Below, piece after piece: positions 22,124 through 31,588 of a DNA stretch of 64,000 nucleotides. Each line of letters opens with the position of its first letter. Within the stretch, counting starts at the first letter, position 1. The notes beneath the pieces were generated by a model. The model was not told the DNA's origin, did no database searches, and worked only from the letters and a program-made list of their open reading frames with translations. Made by a program: the position numbers and the translations under genes. The DNA lies in NCBI GenBank assembly GCA_022496805.1, contig CM040107.1, forward strand, positions 9,320,501-9,384,500, read 5' to 3'. The stretch comes from Pohlia nutans. Taxonomy: Eukaryota; Streptophyta; Bryopsida; Bryales; Mniaceae.

Positions 22124-22760
22124 TATAAATTGTTTCATGAAAAAAGTGGAGTTGATGTACAAAGCTAAGTTGTAAATATCAATGTGAAGATCACATTTGT
22201 ACGGTTGGATTCATCATATTTTTTTATTAATATTTTTTAATTAATTTTGCAAGGTTTTCTTTTAAGATTCAATTCAAAATCCCAATTTAACACAAAAAAA
22301 AATTAAAAAAATTGTAATGAAATTGGAATATCATGCAATATGAGATGGTATGGTTTCCATTATTTGATTTGCTTATTTTGAAAATCATGTTTAAGGTCTC
22401 GTTTTTTGAACTAAGAATGAAACTTGGCATAAACCAATTGTGTTGTTTTCAAAAAATCACAATATCTTATTTTGAAAATCCATATTGTACAAATGATACT
22501 CAATTCACACAAGAACCAAGAGAAATTTGAATGGACGGAAAAATGTACATAATGTAGTACAACATGCAAGCTCATCATCTATGTGTTATAAAATGTTTGA
22601 TGAATTACAAAAATGAAGTTGATATATAAAGAAAAGTTGTAAATCTCTATGTGTAGATCGCTTCTCTATGGTTGGATTTATCATACGTTTTTATTATTAT
22701 TTTTGAATTAAATTTCAAGGTTTTCTTTAGAAATTCAATGAAAAATCTCAAATTAACTGT
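22124..22760. repeat. Two direct copies of a ~170-bp AT-rich unit
   Basis: Units at about 22124-22290 and 22583-22760 share GTTATAAA-TGTTT-ATGAA, AGTTGATRTA, AAGTTGTAAAT and CGTTTTTATT-type phrases in the same order. No coding sequence. A TTAACCCTTCAACGTTCC word at 22079 could be the left end of a MITE containing them. Confidence 0.6.
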
Positions 22761-23121
22761 ATTTAATTAAAATTTATTGTAATGAATTTAGAATAATATG
22801 CAATACCTAGTAACTTGGATAGCTTTTTGCCTAAAAGTTAATTAAAGTGAAAAAAAAAATTAGTCAACACAAAAAAATAAAAAATAAAAAATTGTGCATT
22901 AATATATTTTTATTTTTATTAAAACGGATGGCCTTTTAAATTTTTAAATTTATTTTTGGGAAAAATAAACCACAATTCCATATTTATTTCCATAAAATTG
23001 TAATATTGCCTAATAACAATGTAATTGACATCAAGACATAAATTGCATCCCCTAATTTACATATTCCAATGTCTTATATGATATCAATCGTCACTGGTAT
23101 TGTGGAGCATAGCGTAGCCCT

Positions 23122-23599
23122 AGTATATTTTGTAATATTTTTCATGCATGGGATTGAATGTTTCCTATCAGTCTTGAAATTTTCAGATTTAAAAAAATTA
23201 ATACGGCCTTTTTAACAAATTTTTAAGCCAAATACTTCCAAAAAATAATTTTTATTACGAAAAAGCTTTAAAAATTTAATATTCTTTTGGGAGCAAGTAC
23301 AAATTACAATGAAGAATCACATGATATGTTTTCTATAGAAATTTTTTACTTAAATTTTGAAATTCGAAAGGTGAACATCCTATGTATTGTAATTCAAACC
23401 TTGAGTTACAAAGCTTGCACAAGCAATAAAATACTCAATAATTGGAATTTTTAAGATTTGAAAAGTAGAGTACAAACTAGATTTAATAAACTTCGTTTTC
23501 TTAGTTGAGTGTATTAGCAACAAAAGTCATCTTCAAGATCAAAATTGGGTTTGACCAACAAACATCCAGTAACTGGATGCGTGGACGTTTAGGAGTTAA
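23122..23599. mobile_element. Right part of the split TTAA-type MITE
   Basis: It resumes the match to 29989-30531 (ATATTTTTCATGCATG, TTTCCTAT-A-TC, then a GTCATCTTCAAG-TCAAA-TTGG block) and ends GGACGTTTAGGAGTTAA. Together with 20301-20372 it makes one element of about 550 bp. Confidence 0.65.
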
Positions 23600-24222
23600 A
23601 CACTTTGGGTCCTGTAGTTGAATTCACTAGATTTCACTAAATTTTTCCACTATGATTGATACTATCAGAAATAGAATGGATTCATTTAGAAAGTAATCGT
23701 ACAATTATATTCTCAATTCGAGTGGAGACATTTTGCCAAAATTAGAGGATCATCCGCTGGTGGGATTGAAAGATCGTAGTATGTCTTTGAATCATATAAT
23801 GCACACTTAAAAATGAGATTTTGGAGGGTGTGTGGCTTTAAAGTTAAATTGATTTTGGATTAAATTTTCTAAAATAAAAGTGAAGATGTTCAGCAATGAT
23901 ATATGTCAACACCTCTCCGTTGCAATCTTTTATGTTAAGAACGGACCCACACATAATGATTGTGAATTTTATAAATGAGAGTGACTTATCAGTGTACGAT
24001 TTAGGACCAAATTTTATACGCTAAAATATGAAAGGAGTTGATTCATGGATCAAGATTGAATTATATCTAGGAATGGAACATAAATAAGAGAACACAGTCC
24101 AAAAAAACAAAACAAGATAACAAACTTCCAAATGCGCAACAAATACAAGAAATACTGCATAGTACATGTGTTGTATTTGTAAGTATTTATTGTATTTTTC
24201 TTTTACTAAAAGATGTGTATAA
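23600..24222. other. No gene seen
   Basis: AT-rich, without coding character. The last three bases (TAA, 24220-24222) are one half of the target duplication of the following CACTA element. Confidence 0.4.
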
Positions 24223-24583
24223 CACTACAAGGAGATCTGTGTCCTAATTGACTAAGTATTGACAAAAATTTGTCAACTGCTCTGTCAATTAGGAGACCCT
24301 GATTCGGTCACTTAGTTGACAAAATTTTGTCATTTCGTCTGTCAATGTGGACAAAGATACACGTCAGATTCATGGCTGTCAAATGTCTTTGCCACGGTGG
24401 AATTTCGTAGCTAGATCAGCATGCTAGTGTACGGTAATTGGGATTTGTGCACAGGTAAAAACTTTATGGGAATTTCGTGGAAGTTTCCTGGACTGGGTGA
24501 AAGTTTAATTAACTCGTCAATAGTAGTTGTGCCACTCCGTGATTTATGGTGATTTACTTTTGGACTGTCCAAGATTATTGCGG

Positions 24584-24700
24584 AATCTTCGTCAGCGCCG
24601 GAAGTACCTCTCCATATTTGCGAGTCTTCAGACCGCAGTCGGGGTTGATCCACAGAACTTTCGACTCCAACACCGCCAACATCTGCCACATCCCACCACC
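24584..24700 (-). pseudogene. METE: Captured methionine synthase fragment, C-terminal
   Basis: The minus strand reads [20 protein letters not shown] followed by [13 protein letters not shown]. This is the C-terminal block of cobalamin-independent methionine synthase, including the Cys of [11 protein letters not shown] that is a zinc ligand in this family. A stop follows shortly after. About 100 residues of the enzyme between this piece and the next are missing, including the catalytic His/Cys motif region. Both pieces are in the same orientation and order. Confidence 0.85.
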
Positions 24701-24888
24701 GTTTATACTCAGCGCCTACGAACATTCCAACCCACACCCAATGCTCTCCAAACACACGGTCCAACTGCAAACACACGGTCCAAACTGCAAATGCACTGAT
24801 CCCTGCTGCGTGTCCTCCCTACATAAACACAAATTCCAAACACCGAAGCACACCAAAAACAACTCAAATGCAGCAAGCTGAATGTTGC

Positions 24889-25373
24889 GATTCTGAACCG
24901 GTGCACGGCACAGTCCGCGTGCTCCAACTTCCTCAGAGGCAGCCCCTCGAACAGCGCCGCCTCATCCATCTGGATCATCTGGATCTCCACCTTCTCCAGG
25001 TCCTCCACCTCGTCCTTGATTGCCAGCGCGATCTGGTAGCACGTCTCCGACCGTGGCTGGTCATTCCGGACGAATGACCAGTTCAAGACGATCGGCGGCT
25101 TCACGCACCGTGACCCGTACGACTGCACCCACCCGTTCGCAGAGAAGTAGAACTCGTCCAGCTGCTCGTCGAAGTACTACACCATGTCGTTCCTCTTTGG
25201 CTCCCCGTGCACCACTTCAGCACGTCAATGTCCAGCTACTCCTGCAGCTTCACCACGCTGTCGATCTCCGCCTTGATCGCCTTGTTGTAGTCCGCTTCCA
25301 AGATCTTCTTGCTCTTCACCTCGCGCCGAAGCTCCGGCGTCAGCGGGAATGACTCGAAAGAAAAAACAGTGCC
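24889..25373 (-). pseudogene. METE: Captured methionine synthase fragment, central
   Basis: Minus-strand frames read SFESFPLTPELRREVKSKKI, NKAIKAEIDSVVKLQE and, after a frameshift of about two bases near 25220, HGEPKRNDMV. They continue with [37 protein letters not shown] and [20 protein letters not shown]. These are consecutive conserved blocks of plant METE, which transfers a methyl group from methyltetrahydrofolate to homocysteine. There are GAG to TAG stops (for example in LQE*LDIDV), and about 36 residues are deleted between CVKPPI and NWSF. No intron was noticed. The copy lies inside a CACTA element and cannot make the enzyme. It could produce an antisense or sense transcript fragment. 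Confidence 0.9.
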
Positions 25374-25715
25374 AAGCGTTGCCCTAAACCCCTGCGGGGC
25401 GGCGCTAAACCCTAACACTGTCCATTTATTCATTCATCCCGATGATAACAATGAAGAAGATGCTAACAATGTCGAAAAGTAGTTCCACGTGTGCACTCTA
25501 AAACCGAAAAGTAAAAAAAAATCTCCTGAATTCGAGGCCACCACGTCCACGGTGTAAAGTGAGGCAGAAGTTGACAAGAAGTTGATAAGAAGATGACAGA
25601 GAAACAAAAACTATCCGAGATGACAAAACAACACATGGCATATTTTGAAATTGTCATCTTGGACATTTCTTTGTCAAATATTTGTCATCTGGACACACAT
25701 TTCCTTGTAGTGTAA

Positions 25716-26030
25716 TAAGTCTCCAAATCTGAATTTTACAATTCAAAATTCAACTCTTGACGGATTTCCATCATTCGCGTTTCGACACATCAAGAACCTC
25801 AAAGTGATGACTTGAGCACTAAAGGGTTAAGGATGACTCTCATATTTAAAACTCAATATCGACACAATGATAGAGTTAATTGAAAAAGGTGTCTCAAAGT
25901 AGAAATTCATTTCATATACACCTTCAACTTGTTTGCAATTCAAAAGAACTACAAAACTAATCTTTGGTGAATTGGAGAATATTTAAAGCAAGACCCTGTG
26001 CCACTTTAGGGCGTGGAACTCATGACCTTC
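25716..26030. other. No gene seen
   Basis: AT-rich. It contains a CTAAAGGGTTAA word near 25822-25833 that resembles a MITE right end without a recognised partner. Confidence 0.4.
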
Positions 26031-26416
26031 TTAACCCTTAACCGTCAAGGTAAGCTCCATGGGCTTATTTATGGAAGAATAATTGAAGAAAAAGTGGATT
26101 TTCTCAAGCAAATCAAGCCAGGATTGATGCATTGGAAAGCTACTGAAAAAGCGATCTAAATTCCAAATTTGCGCCTCATTTGGAAGATTGTGGAAACATT
26201 GGCAAGCAATCGAAGTTATCAAAATGAGCAAGAGTTGAGGTTGGGGCAGTTGAGGTCGTTTTTTGAAAAGTGTTGTAGTGCTATAGTGCCGCAACAATGC
26301 TGGACAGTAGAGCCGTTTTTCCAAAATACCATTTTAATTTTATTTTTTTCTTCCTCCTAAAACTTAGATACCTTTCGGGATGCCCCACCCAGGCCCTCTT
26401 GACATTTAAAGGTTAA
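26031..26416. mobile_element. TTAA-flanked MITE, 386-bp family, copy 1
   Basis: It begins TTAACCCTTAACCGTCAAGG and ends TCTTGACATTTAAAGGTTAA. The interior carries CCATGGGCTTA near the left, and GGTTGGGGCAG and TGCTGGACAGTAGAGCCGTT near the right. It is the same family and orientation as the next element, and the most diverged of the three. Confidence 0.8.
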
Positions 26417-26444
26417 TGCTAAAAGAAAGTTCCCATCCGCTCCC

Positions 26445-26826
26445 TTAACCCTTAAACGTCAAGGTAAGCCCCATGGGCTTAGTTAAAAGAGAATAATGAA
26501 GAAAAAAGTTGATTTTCTCAACCAAATCAAGCGAGACTTGTTGCGTTGGAAAGCTATTGAAAAAGCAATCTAGATTCCAAATTTTCGCCTCATTCGAGAG
26601 ATTGTGGAATCGTTGGTAAGCAATCAAAGTTATCAAATTGAACAAGTTTTGAGGTTGGGGCAGCTGAAGTTCAGCAATGCGGTAGTGCTACAGTGCTGTA
26701 GTGCTAGCCAGCAGTGCACTGCAGAGCCGTTTTTGGGGAAATTTATTTATTTATTTATTTTTTGCCCCAAAAAATTTAGATGCCTTTGGCTGCCCCGTGC
26801 AGGCCCTCTTGACGTTTAAGGGTTAA
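26445..26826. mobile_element. TTAA-flanked MITE, 386-bp family, copy 2
   Basis: It begins TTAACCCTTAAACGTCAAGG and ends TCTTGACGTTTAAGGGTTAA. The terminal inverted repeat is CCCTTAAACGTCAAG, 15 bp and perfect. It is non-coding. Confidence 0.85.
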
Positions 26827-26925
26827 GCCAAAAGCCCCAATCATGTGAATTATTCATGAACAATGATTGTCAGAAAATTTAATTACAGAAAAGAAACTCG
26901 TCTTCAACTCCTCTTCTACTATCGG

Positions 26926-27301
26926 TTAACCCTTAAACGACAATTTGGGGGCAGTCCGGAAAGAATCTAGTTTTTTTTGAAAAATAAAAATAAAATAAAA
27001 TAAAATAAAATATTCTTGCAAAAACGGCTCTGCAGTGCATTGCTGGCTAGCACTGTAGCACTGTAGCACTGCTGAACTTCAGCTGCCCCAACCTCAAAAC
27101 TTGTTCAATTTGATAACTTTGATTGCTTACCAACGATTCCACAATTTCTCAAATGAGGCGAAAATTTGCAATTAAGATCGCTTTTTCAGTAGCTTTCCAA
27201 CGCAACAAGTCTCACTTGATTTGGTTGAGAAATGAAACTTTTGTCTCCAATTATTCCTTTAAACCAAGCCCGTGGGGCTTGCTTTGACGTTTAAGGGTTA
27301 A
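26926..27301. mobile_element. TTAA-flanked MITE, 386-bp family, copy 3 (inverted)
   Basis: It begins TTAACCCTTAAACGACAA and ends TTTGACGTTTAAGGGTTAA. The interior is the reverse complement of copies 1 and 2 (AACGGCTCTGCAGTGCA near the left, AAGCCCGTGGGGCTT near the right). It has a short (TAAAA)n run near 26980. Confidence 0.85.
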
Positions 27302-27872
27302 CTTAGTTATCTCACTGGATTGTGAATAATTTACAGCAGGACACTGCCTTTCCCTGCATTTATATTAGGCTTCTAGAACACCAACTAACGATAAGAATCG
27401 TCACAAGTTCGTGAAGAATTCACTACGAGTTTAGACGACGTCAAAAGCCGACGTCCGACGGACGAGCGCATTAAGGGCGGATCTGCGAGACAGGGTGGAC
27501 GGAGGTCGGAGGCGCCGAGCGAAGCACGCGGCCGCGCTACACACGGCGCCTAGACCGGCACCCACCCGGCCCGGTTCACCAGAAATCGACTTGACCCAGC
27601 CCGGCCCAGGATTGTCCCAGGTCCTTCTCTGCGCTCCAGAGCAGCAGACTCTTGAGCCTGGAGATTGCTGCTGCATGGTGCCTTTGTGTATTGCGCGTGT
27701 CTAGAGTTGCTGGCCCGCATCATAGCCTTGTCGCTAGCCCGCGGCCTCCCACTGCGTATCTCTAGTGCGTGCTAGTTCTTGCGACCTGGAGGTGGGTATT
27801 ACGGGTAAGTAGGTTTTGGTGTAGTTTTGGGTCGTTTGGGAGCTTGCATTTCGATCGAGGTTTGGGGTAGAG
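27302..27872. promoter_or_regulatory. Upstream region and probable 5' leader of the SMT2-like gene
   Basis: GC content rises sharply from about 27430 to the start codon, as expected for a promoter and 5' leader. No TATA box or initiator could be assigned with confidence. The ORFs here lie on both strands and look like composition effects. Confidence 0.35.
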
Positions 27873-28979
27873 ATGGAGGGTGGAGGGGGCATGGAGGTCT
27901 GGATGACATGGGGTATGTTCTGGGGGTTGATGGGCGCGATGGGAGCCGGAGCCTATTACGTATTGGTGTTGGCGGGCGCGGCGGAGACGAAGGGCAAGAG
28001 AGCTGTCGACTTGGGGGGCGGGAGCATCACTCGAGGGCAGGTGAAGAGCAACTACCAGAAGTACGCTTCCTTCTTCGAGAAGCCGAAGCAGATCGAGGGG
28101 AAGGATGATGTACCCAAGCTTGTGGACACGTTTTACAATCTGGTGACTGACATTTACGAGTGGGGTTGGGGTCAGAGCTTCCATTTCTCCCCTGCCATAC
28201 CAGGGAAGTCGCACAAGGACGAGACCCGGATGCACGAGGAGCGCGTGGTGGATCTGTTGGGCGCCAAGCCGGGACAGAAAGTGCTTGATGTGGGATGTGG
28301 GGTTGGCGGACCCATGCGCGCAATCGCAGCGTACTCACAGTCGCATGTCACAGGCATCACTATTAACGACTACCAAGTGGCGCGTGCTAGGAGTCACAAC
28401 AAGAAAGCCGGGCTAGATAAATTGTGCGAGGTGGTGTGCGGCAACTTCTTGCATATGCCATTCGAAGACTCTAGCTTTGATGGAGCATACTCCATCGAGG
28501 CCACCTGCCATGCACCGGACCTGAAGGATGTGTATGCTGAGGTCTACCGTGTCCTGAAGCCGGGGCATCTGTATGTGACATATGAGTGGGTCACCACTCC
28601 TGAGTTCAGGGCGGACAATGGCGAACATGTTGAGTGTATTCACGGCATTGAACATGGCGACGCTCTCCCAGGGCTGCGGAGCTACAAGCAGGTGGGCGAC
28701 ATAGCCAAGGATGTTGGTTTCGTGGTTCTGGAAGATCGGGACCTGGCACTGCCTCCTGCCAAGCCGTGGTGGACACGCCTGAAAATGGGGCGTCTAGCGT
28801 ACTATCGTAACCACCTTGTGATTGCGTTGTTGTCTTTCCTAGGGATCGCTCCTCGGGGGGTAGTGGACGTGCATGAAATGCTGTTTAAGACAGCGCTGCA
28901 TCTAACACGAGGCGGTGAAACGGGTATCTTTACCCCCATGCACTTGCTGGTGTTGCGAAAACCAGAGGAGGCCCAGTGA
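27873..28979 (+). CDS. SMT2: Sterol C-24 methyltransferase, SMT2 type, intact
   Basis: A single uninterrupted 368-codon frame. The enzyme transfers a methyl group from S-adenosylmethionine to C-28 of 24-methylene sterols (24-methylenelophenol C-methyltransferase), the branch point to 24-ethyl sterols, at the ER. Residues 9-36 form a membrane anchor. GKRAVDLGGGSIT (41-53) is characteristic of the SMT2 rather than SMT1 group. YEWGWGQSFHF (95-105), the SAM loop LDVGCGVGGP (138-147), YSIEATCHAP (206-215) and YEWVTT (237-242) are the four conserved sterol-methyltransferase regions. The C-terminal RGGETGIFTPMH is also typical. Length and lack of introns fit angiosperm SMT2 genes. The ATG at 27873 gives the expected N-terminus. 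This is the only clearly functional gene in the window. Confidence 0.97.
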   Translation: MEGGGGMEVWMTWGMFWGLMGAMGAGAYYVLVLAGAAETKGKRAVDLGGGSITRGQVKSNYQKYASFFEKPKQIEGKDDVPKLVDTFYNLVTDIYEWGWGQSFHFSPAIPGKSHKDETRMHEERVVDLLGAKPGQKVLDVGCGVGGPMRAIAAYSQSHVTGITINDYQVARARSHNKKAGLDKLCEVVCGNFLHMPFEDSSFDGAYSIEATCHAPDLKDVYAEVYRVLKPGHLYVTYEWVTTPEFRADNGEHVECIHGIEHGDALPGLRSYKQVGDIAKDVGFVVLEDRDLALPPAKPWWTRLKMGRLAYYRNHLVIALLSFLGIAPRGVVDVHEMLFKTALHLTRGGETGIFTPMHLLVLRKPEEAQ

Positions 28980-29988
28980 GAGTTGATGTTTTCTTTTGTC
29001 TTGTTGTGTCTGCGACTGGGTCGCCATGGCCATGGAAAAGTGCAGGAATGAGGCCAGGCAGTTGGTTGTGATTATGGAGGCTTGTAGGCAGTAGTTTTCC
29101 CTCATGTTCGTGGAAGCACGGAGGCCTGCTGCATCCGATTTCCAGTTCAGTACTTGAGATTGTTAGTAAAGGAGGATGCCTGTCCCAGACGCAAAGCTTG
29201 GCTCTGTTTCTGGGTTGGAGAGGGGCGCAGAATAGGGTTGATCTGGGCAGTCTAGAAAGGTTGACACGTGCAACAAAATTGCAGGAGTCTGGTGTATTGA
29301 TGAGTAGCGCCATGCACCGGTGCAGAGTTTGGAGTGTGCTGAAGGTTGAAGAGAATTATTGAACTAGAAACCATTTTTCAGAGGGTGGGTAGGACCAAAG
29401 TTTATATCTTGCACGGCCTAATTTGCCATGGGATTGATATCAATTGATTTCTGCTGTTAGGGTAGACTCCACAACAATCCCACTTCCTTTTCCAGCAGCA
29501 GCAGCAGCTTTGAACAGAATGTAGTATGCAAAATGCATTTTTGGATTTGAAACTTGTATCAGTGGTCCCAGTGTATCACTGCTATTTCCTTACGTTTCTT
29601 TGATTTCATTAACTGTTTAAAACTGTTAGATGTAAACTACAATTTAGTTGTGTTATTAGCTGATTGCTTTGAACCGAAGTGTGCCTTTTGGTAGTTTTGA
29701 AAATGTCGTATGCTCTGTAAACAAAGTCTGAAGGCTGTATGACCTTAAATCTCACATATACCAGACGTGTTTGGGTTACACCAAGCAGGCAGCTTATGGG
29801 AAAGCGCTGGTCAAATGAGACCTTCGGATGTGGATGGCTGATGTGTCAAGGTAGTCATGCTGCTAGAGTTTTGTATTTGTATTTATCTGGCGGACAGGTG
29901 CTGCTGGCACAATTATTGGAAATTTTCTGTAAGGTAACTACCGGTATACCTGAAAGGGAGATGTTACAGTACGGTACATACGGATGCC
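28980..29988. other. 3' flank of the SMT2-like gene
   Basis: Non-coding. It contains a short CAG run (about 29494-29508) and ordinary sequence. The transcript end could not be placed. Confidence 0.4.
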
Positions 29989-30531
29989 TTAACCCTTTAA
30001 CGTCCCTTTTCTTTGCAGAATAGTCAAACTATACTTTAATACACAGTTTAGCATTCAAGAACTGATAAAATATATTTTTTGATATTTTTCATGCATGAAA
30101 TAGTATGTTTCCTATTAATCCTAAAATTTTCTGATTTTTTTAATACAAAATGAATTTTTTACAAATTTGTAGGTCAAATGCTTCAAGAAATTCATATTAA
30201 TTACAAAAAAAATCTTCAAAAAATATGAAATTTCTAGAACATGTCCAAATGATGATAGAGAATCACATGATATATTTTTGTAGAATTTTTGAATTTTAAT
30301 TTTAAAATTCCAAAAGTGAACATTCTATGTAGTGCAATTTAGACCTTGAGCTACCTAGCTTGCAACAGAAATATAATATTCAATACTTGAAATTTATAAG
30401 ATCCGAAAAATGAAGCGAAAACTAGACTTGATAAACTTCATTTTCTCAATTGAGAGCAATAGCAAAAAACGTCATCTTCAAGTTCAAAGTTGGCTTTGAC
30501 ATATTTGGATGTGCGGTCCTTAAAGGGTTAG
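29989..30531. mobile_element. TTAA-flanked MITE, about 543 bp
   Basis: It begins TTAACCCTTTAACGTCC and ends GGTCCTTAAAGGGTTAG (last base of TTAA changed). This is the intact reference for the split copy at 20301-20372 plus 23122-23599. It is AT-rich and non-coding. Confidence 0.75.
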
Positions 30532-31588
30532 AGGCAAATGTCCTTTAAGGTATTGTTACCTTTGTATGAATAAGTTCACGTTCATTCAGCTTCTTAAAGA
30601 ATTGAATCAATTAATTAAATTCTTAAAAAAAATATTAAAATTAAAATTACAATATATTGAACCCTCTGAAGTGTGAAAAATTACTCTTTGGTCAATCTTC
30701 GGATCAGATATTGAAAAAATACAAAATTTATGTTCAACCTGAACATTTGTAACCGAAAGCTTCAAATATTGGTATTTTAGTAAATATGATCCCAAAACTC
30801 ATGATTTTTATTTTATTTCACGTGAATCCACAAAGATTTGCATTTTCTCTCTTGAAAGTTTTATAAACCATAAGTAACAAAATTTGTGTTCATAGTTTGT
30901 TTGAATTAAAGGTTAAAAATGAAGATTTGAATTTCAAATAGTAATAAATTTAGAAAAAATCTTTTATTATCAAAACTCAATTGTATGTGTGGTTTAAGTT
31001 GTGCACTACAAGTTGTCTAAATTAGGCTCGAAGCTCATAATTTTTGTAATATTTATTGACAATTCTATGAAAAAGTTGCATGAACGTAAACTTGTTCGTT
31101 GGTACTATACATGTATGGTTTAGAACATTCCAAATATTAGAGTTTTCTGCAAACTCAAGGGGGTTCAGAGCTTGACTTTGCTAATTTCCTTGGGATTCGA
31201 AAATTGGGCCGTGGTGGAGCTGTCAGGGTCTGTCATTACTGGTTTTTCTATTTGTGTGAATGAACTTTGATTTTTTAAAAATAGATCCAAGGAAGACCCA
31301 CTCCATGTAGCTACGTGTCAAGCCAAGGAAGCCCATGTGACAGAATCCACAAGAATAGAAACTGAGGTTGGGAAGTTTTTGGGCATCGTTTTTGGTGTCT
31401 TGAAACTTCAGACCTCTAGTTTATTTACAACATCTGACATGTCTACTTTTATTGTGCTCTCAACCTCTTTTTTCAAAAACTATGGTCCAATCACCCAACT
31501 GTAGAGCACTTTGCGGATAACTCTATTTTCTCTCTAATACCTTTATCGTTTAGAACAGAATCAATAAACCTATTAGATTTATTGGTAA
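30532..31588. other. No gene seen
   Basis: AT-rich non-coding DNA without recognised repeats. Confidence 0.4.

Larger units (their letters stand above)
20373..23121. mobile_element. 2.75-kb insertion carrying a gene fragment, Helitron-like
   Basis: Defined by interruption of a MITE whose two halves match the intact copy at 29989-30531. Its right border reads CTAG followed by T, and its left border follows an A with the insertion starting TTCC. A CTAG terminus next to T is the 3' signature of Helitrons. The usual 5' TC is only approximate, and I could not find a convincing terminal hairpin. Inside are a 16-bp minisatellite, a gamma-tocopherol methyltransferase fragment with introns, and long AT-rich repeats. 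Element class is inference. Confidence 0.4.
24223..25712. mobile_element. Non-autonomous Pack-CACTA element, 1490 bp
   Basis: It starts CACTACAAGGA and ends TCCTTGTAGTG, with the inverted match extending to GTGTCC/GGACAC about 20 bp in. TAA flanks both sides (24220-24222 and 25713-25715), the 3-bp duplication expected for CACTA. Subterminal regions carry many TTTGTCA/TGACAAA words in both orientations. No transposase is inside. Instead it carries reversed pieces of a methionine synthase gene. Confidence 0.9.

Noticed and set aside
24223..28979. Methyl-cycle gene cluster (methionine synthase next to a SAM-dependent sterol methyltransferase)
   Set aside because: The methionine synthase sequence is a broken fragment inside a transposon. 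The proximity is coincidental.
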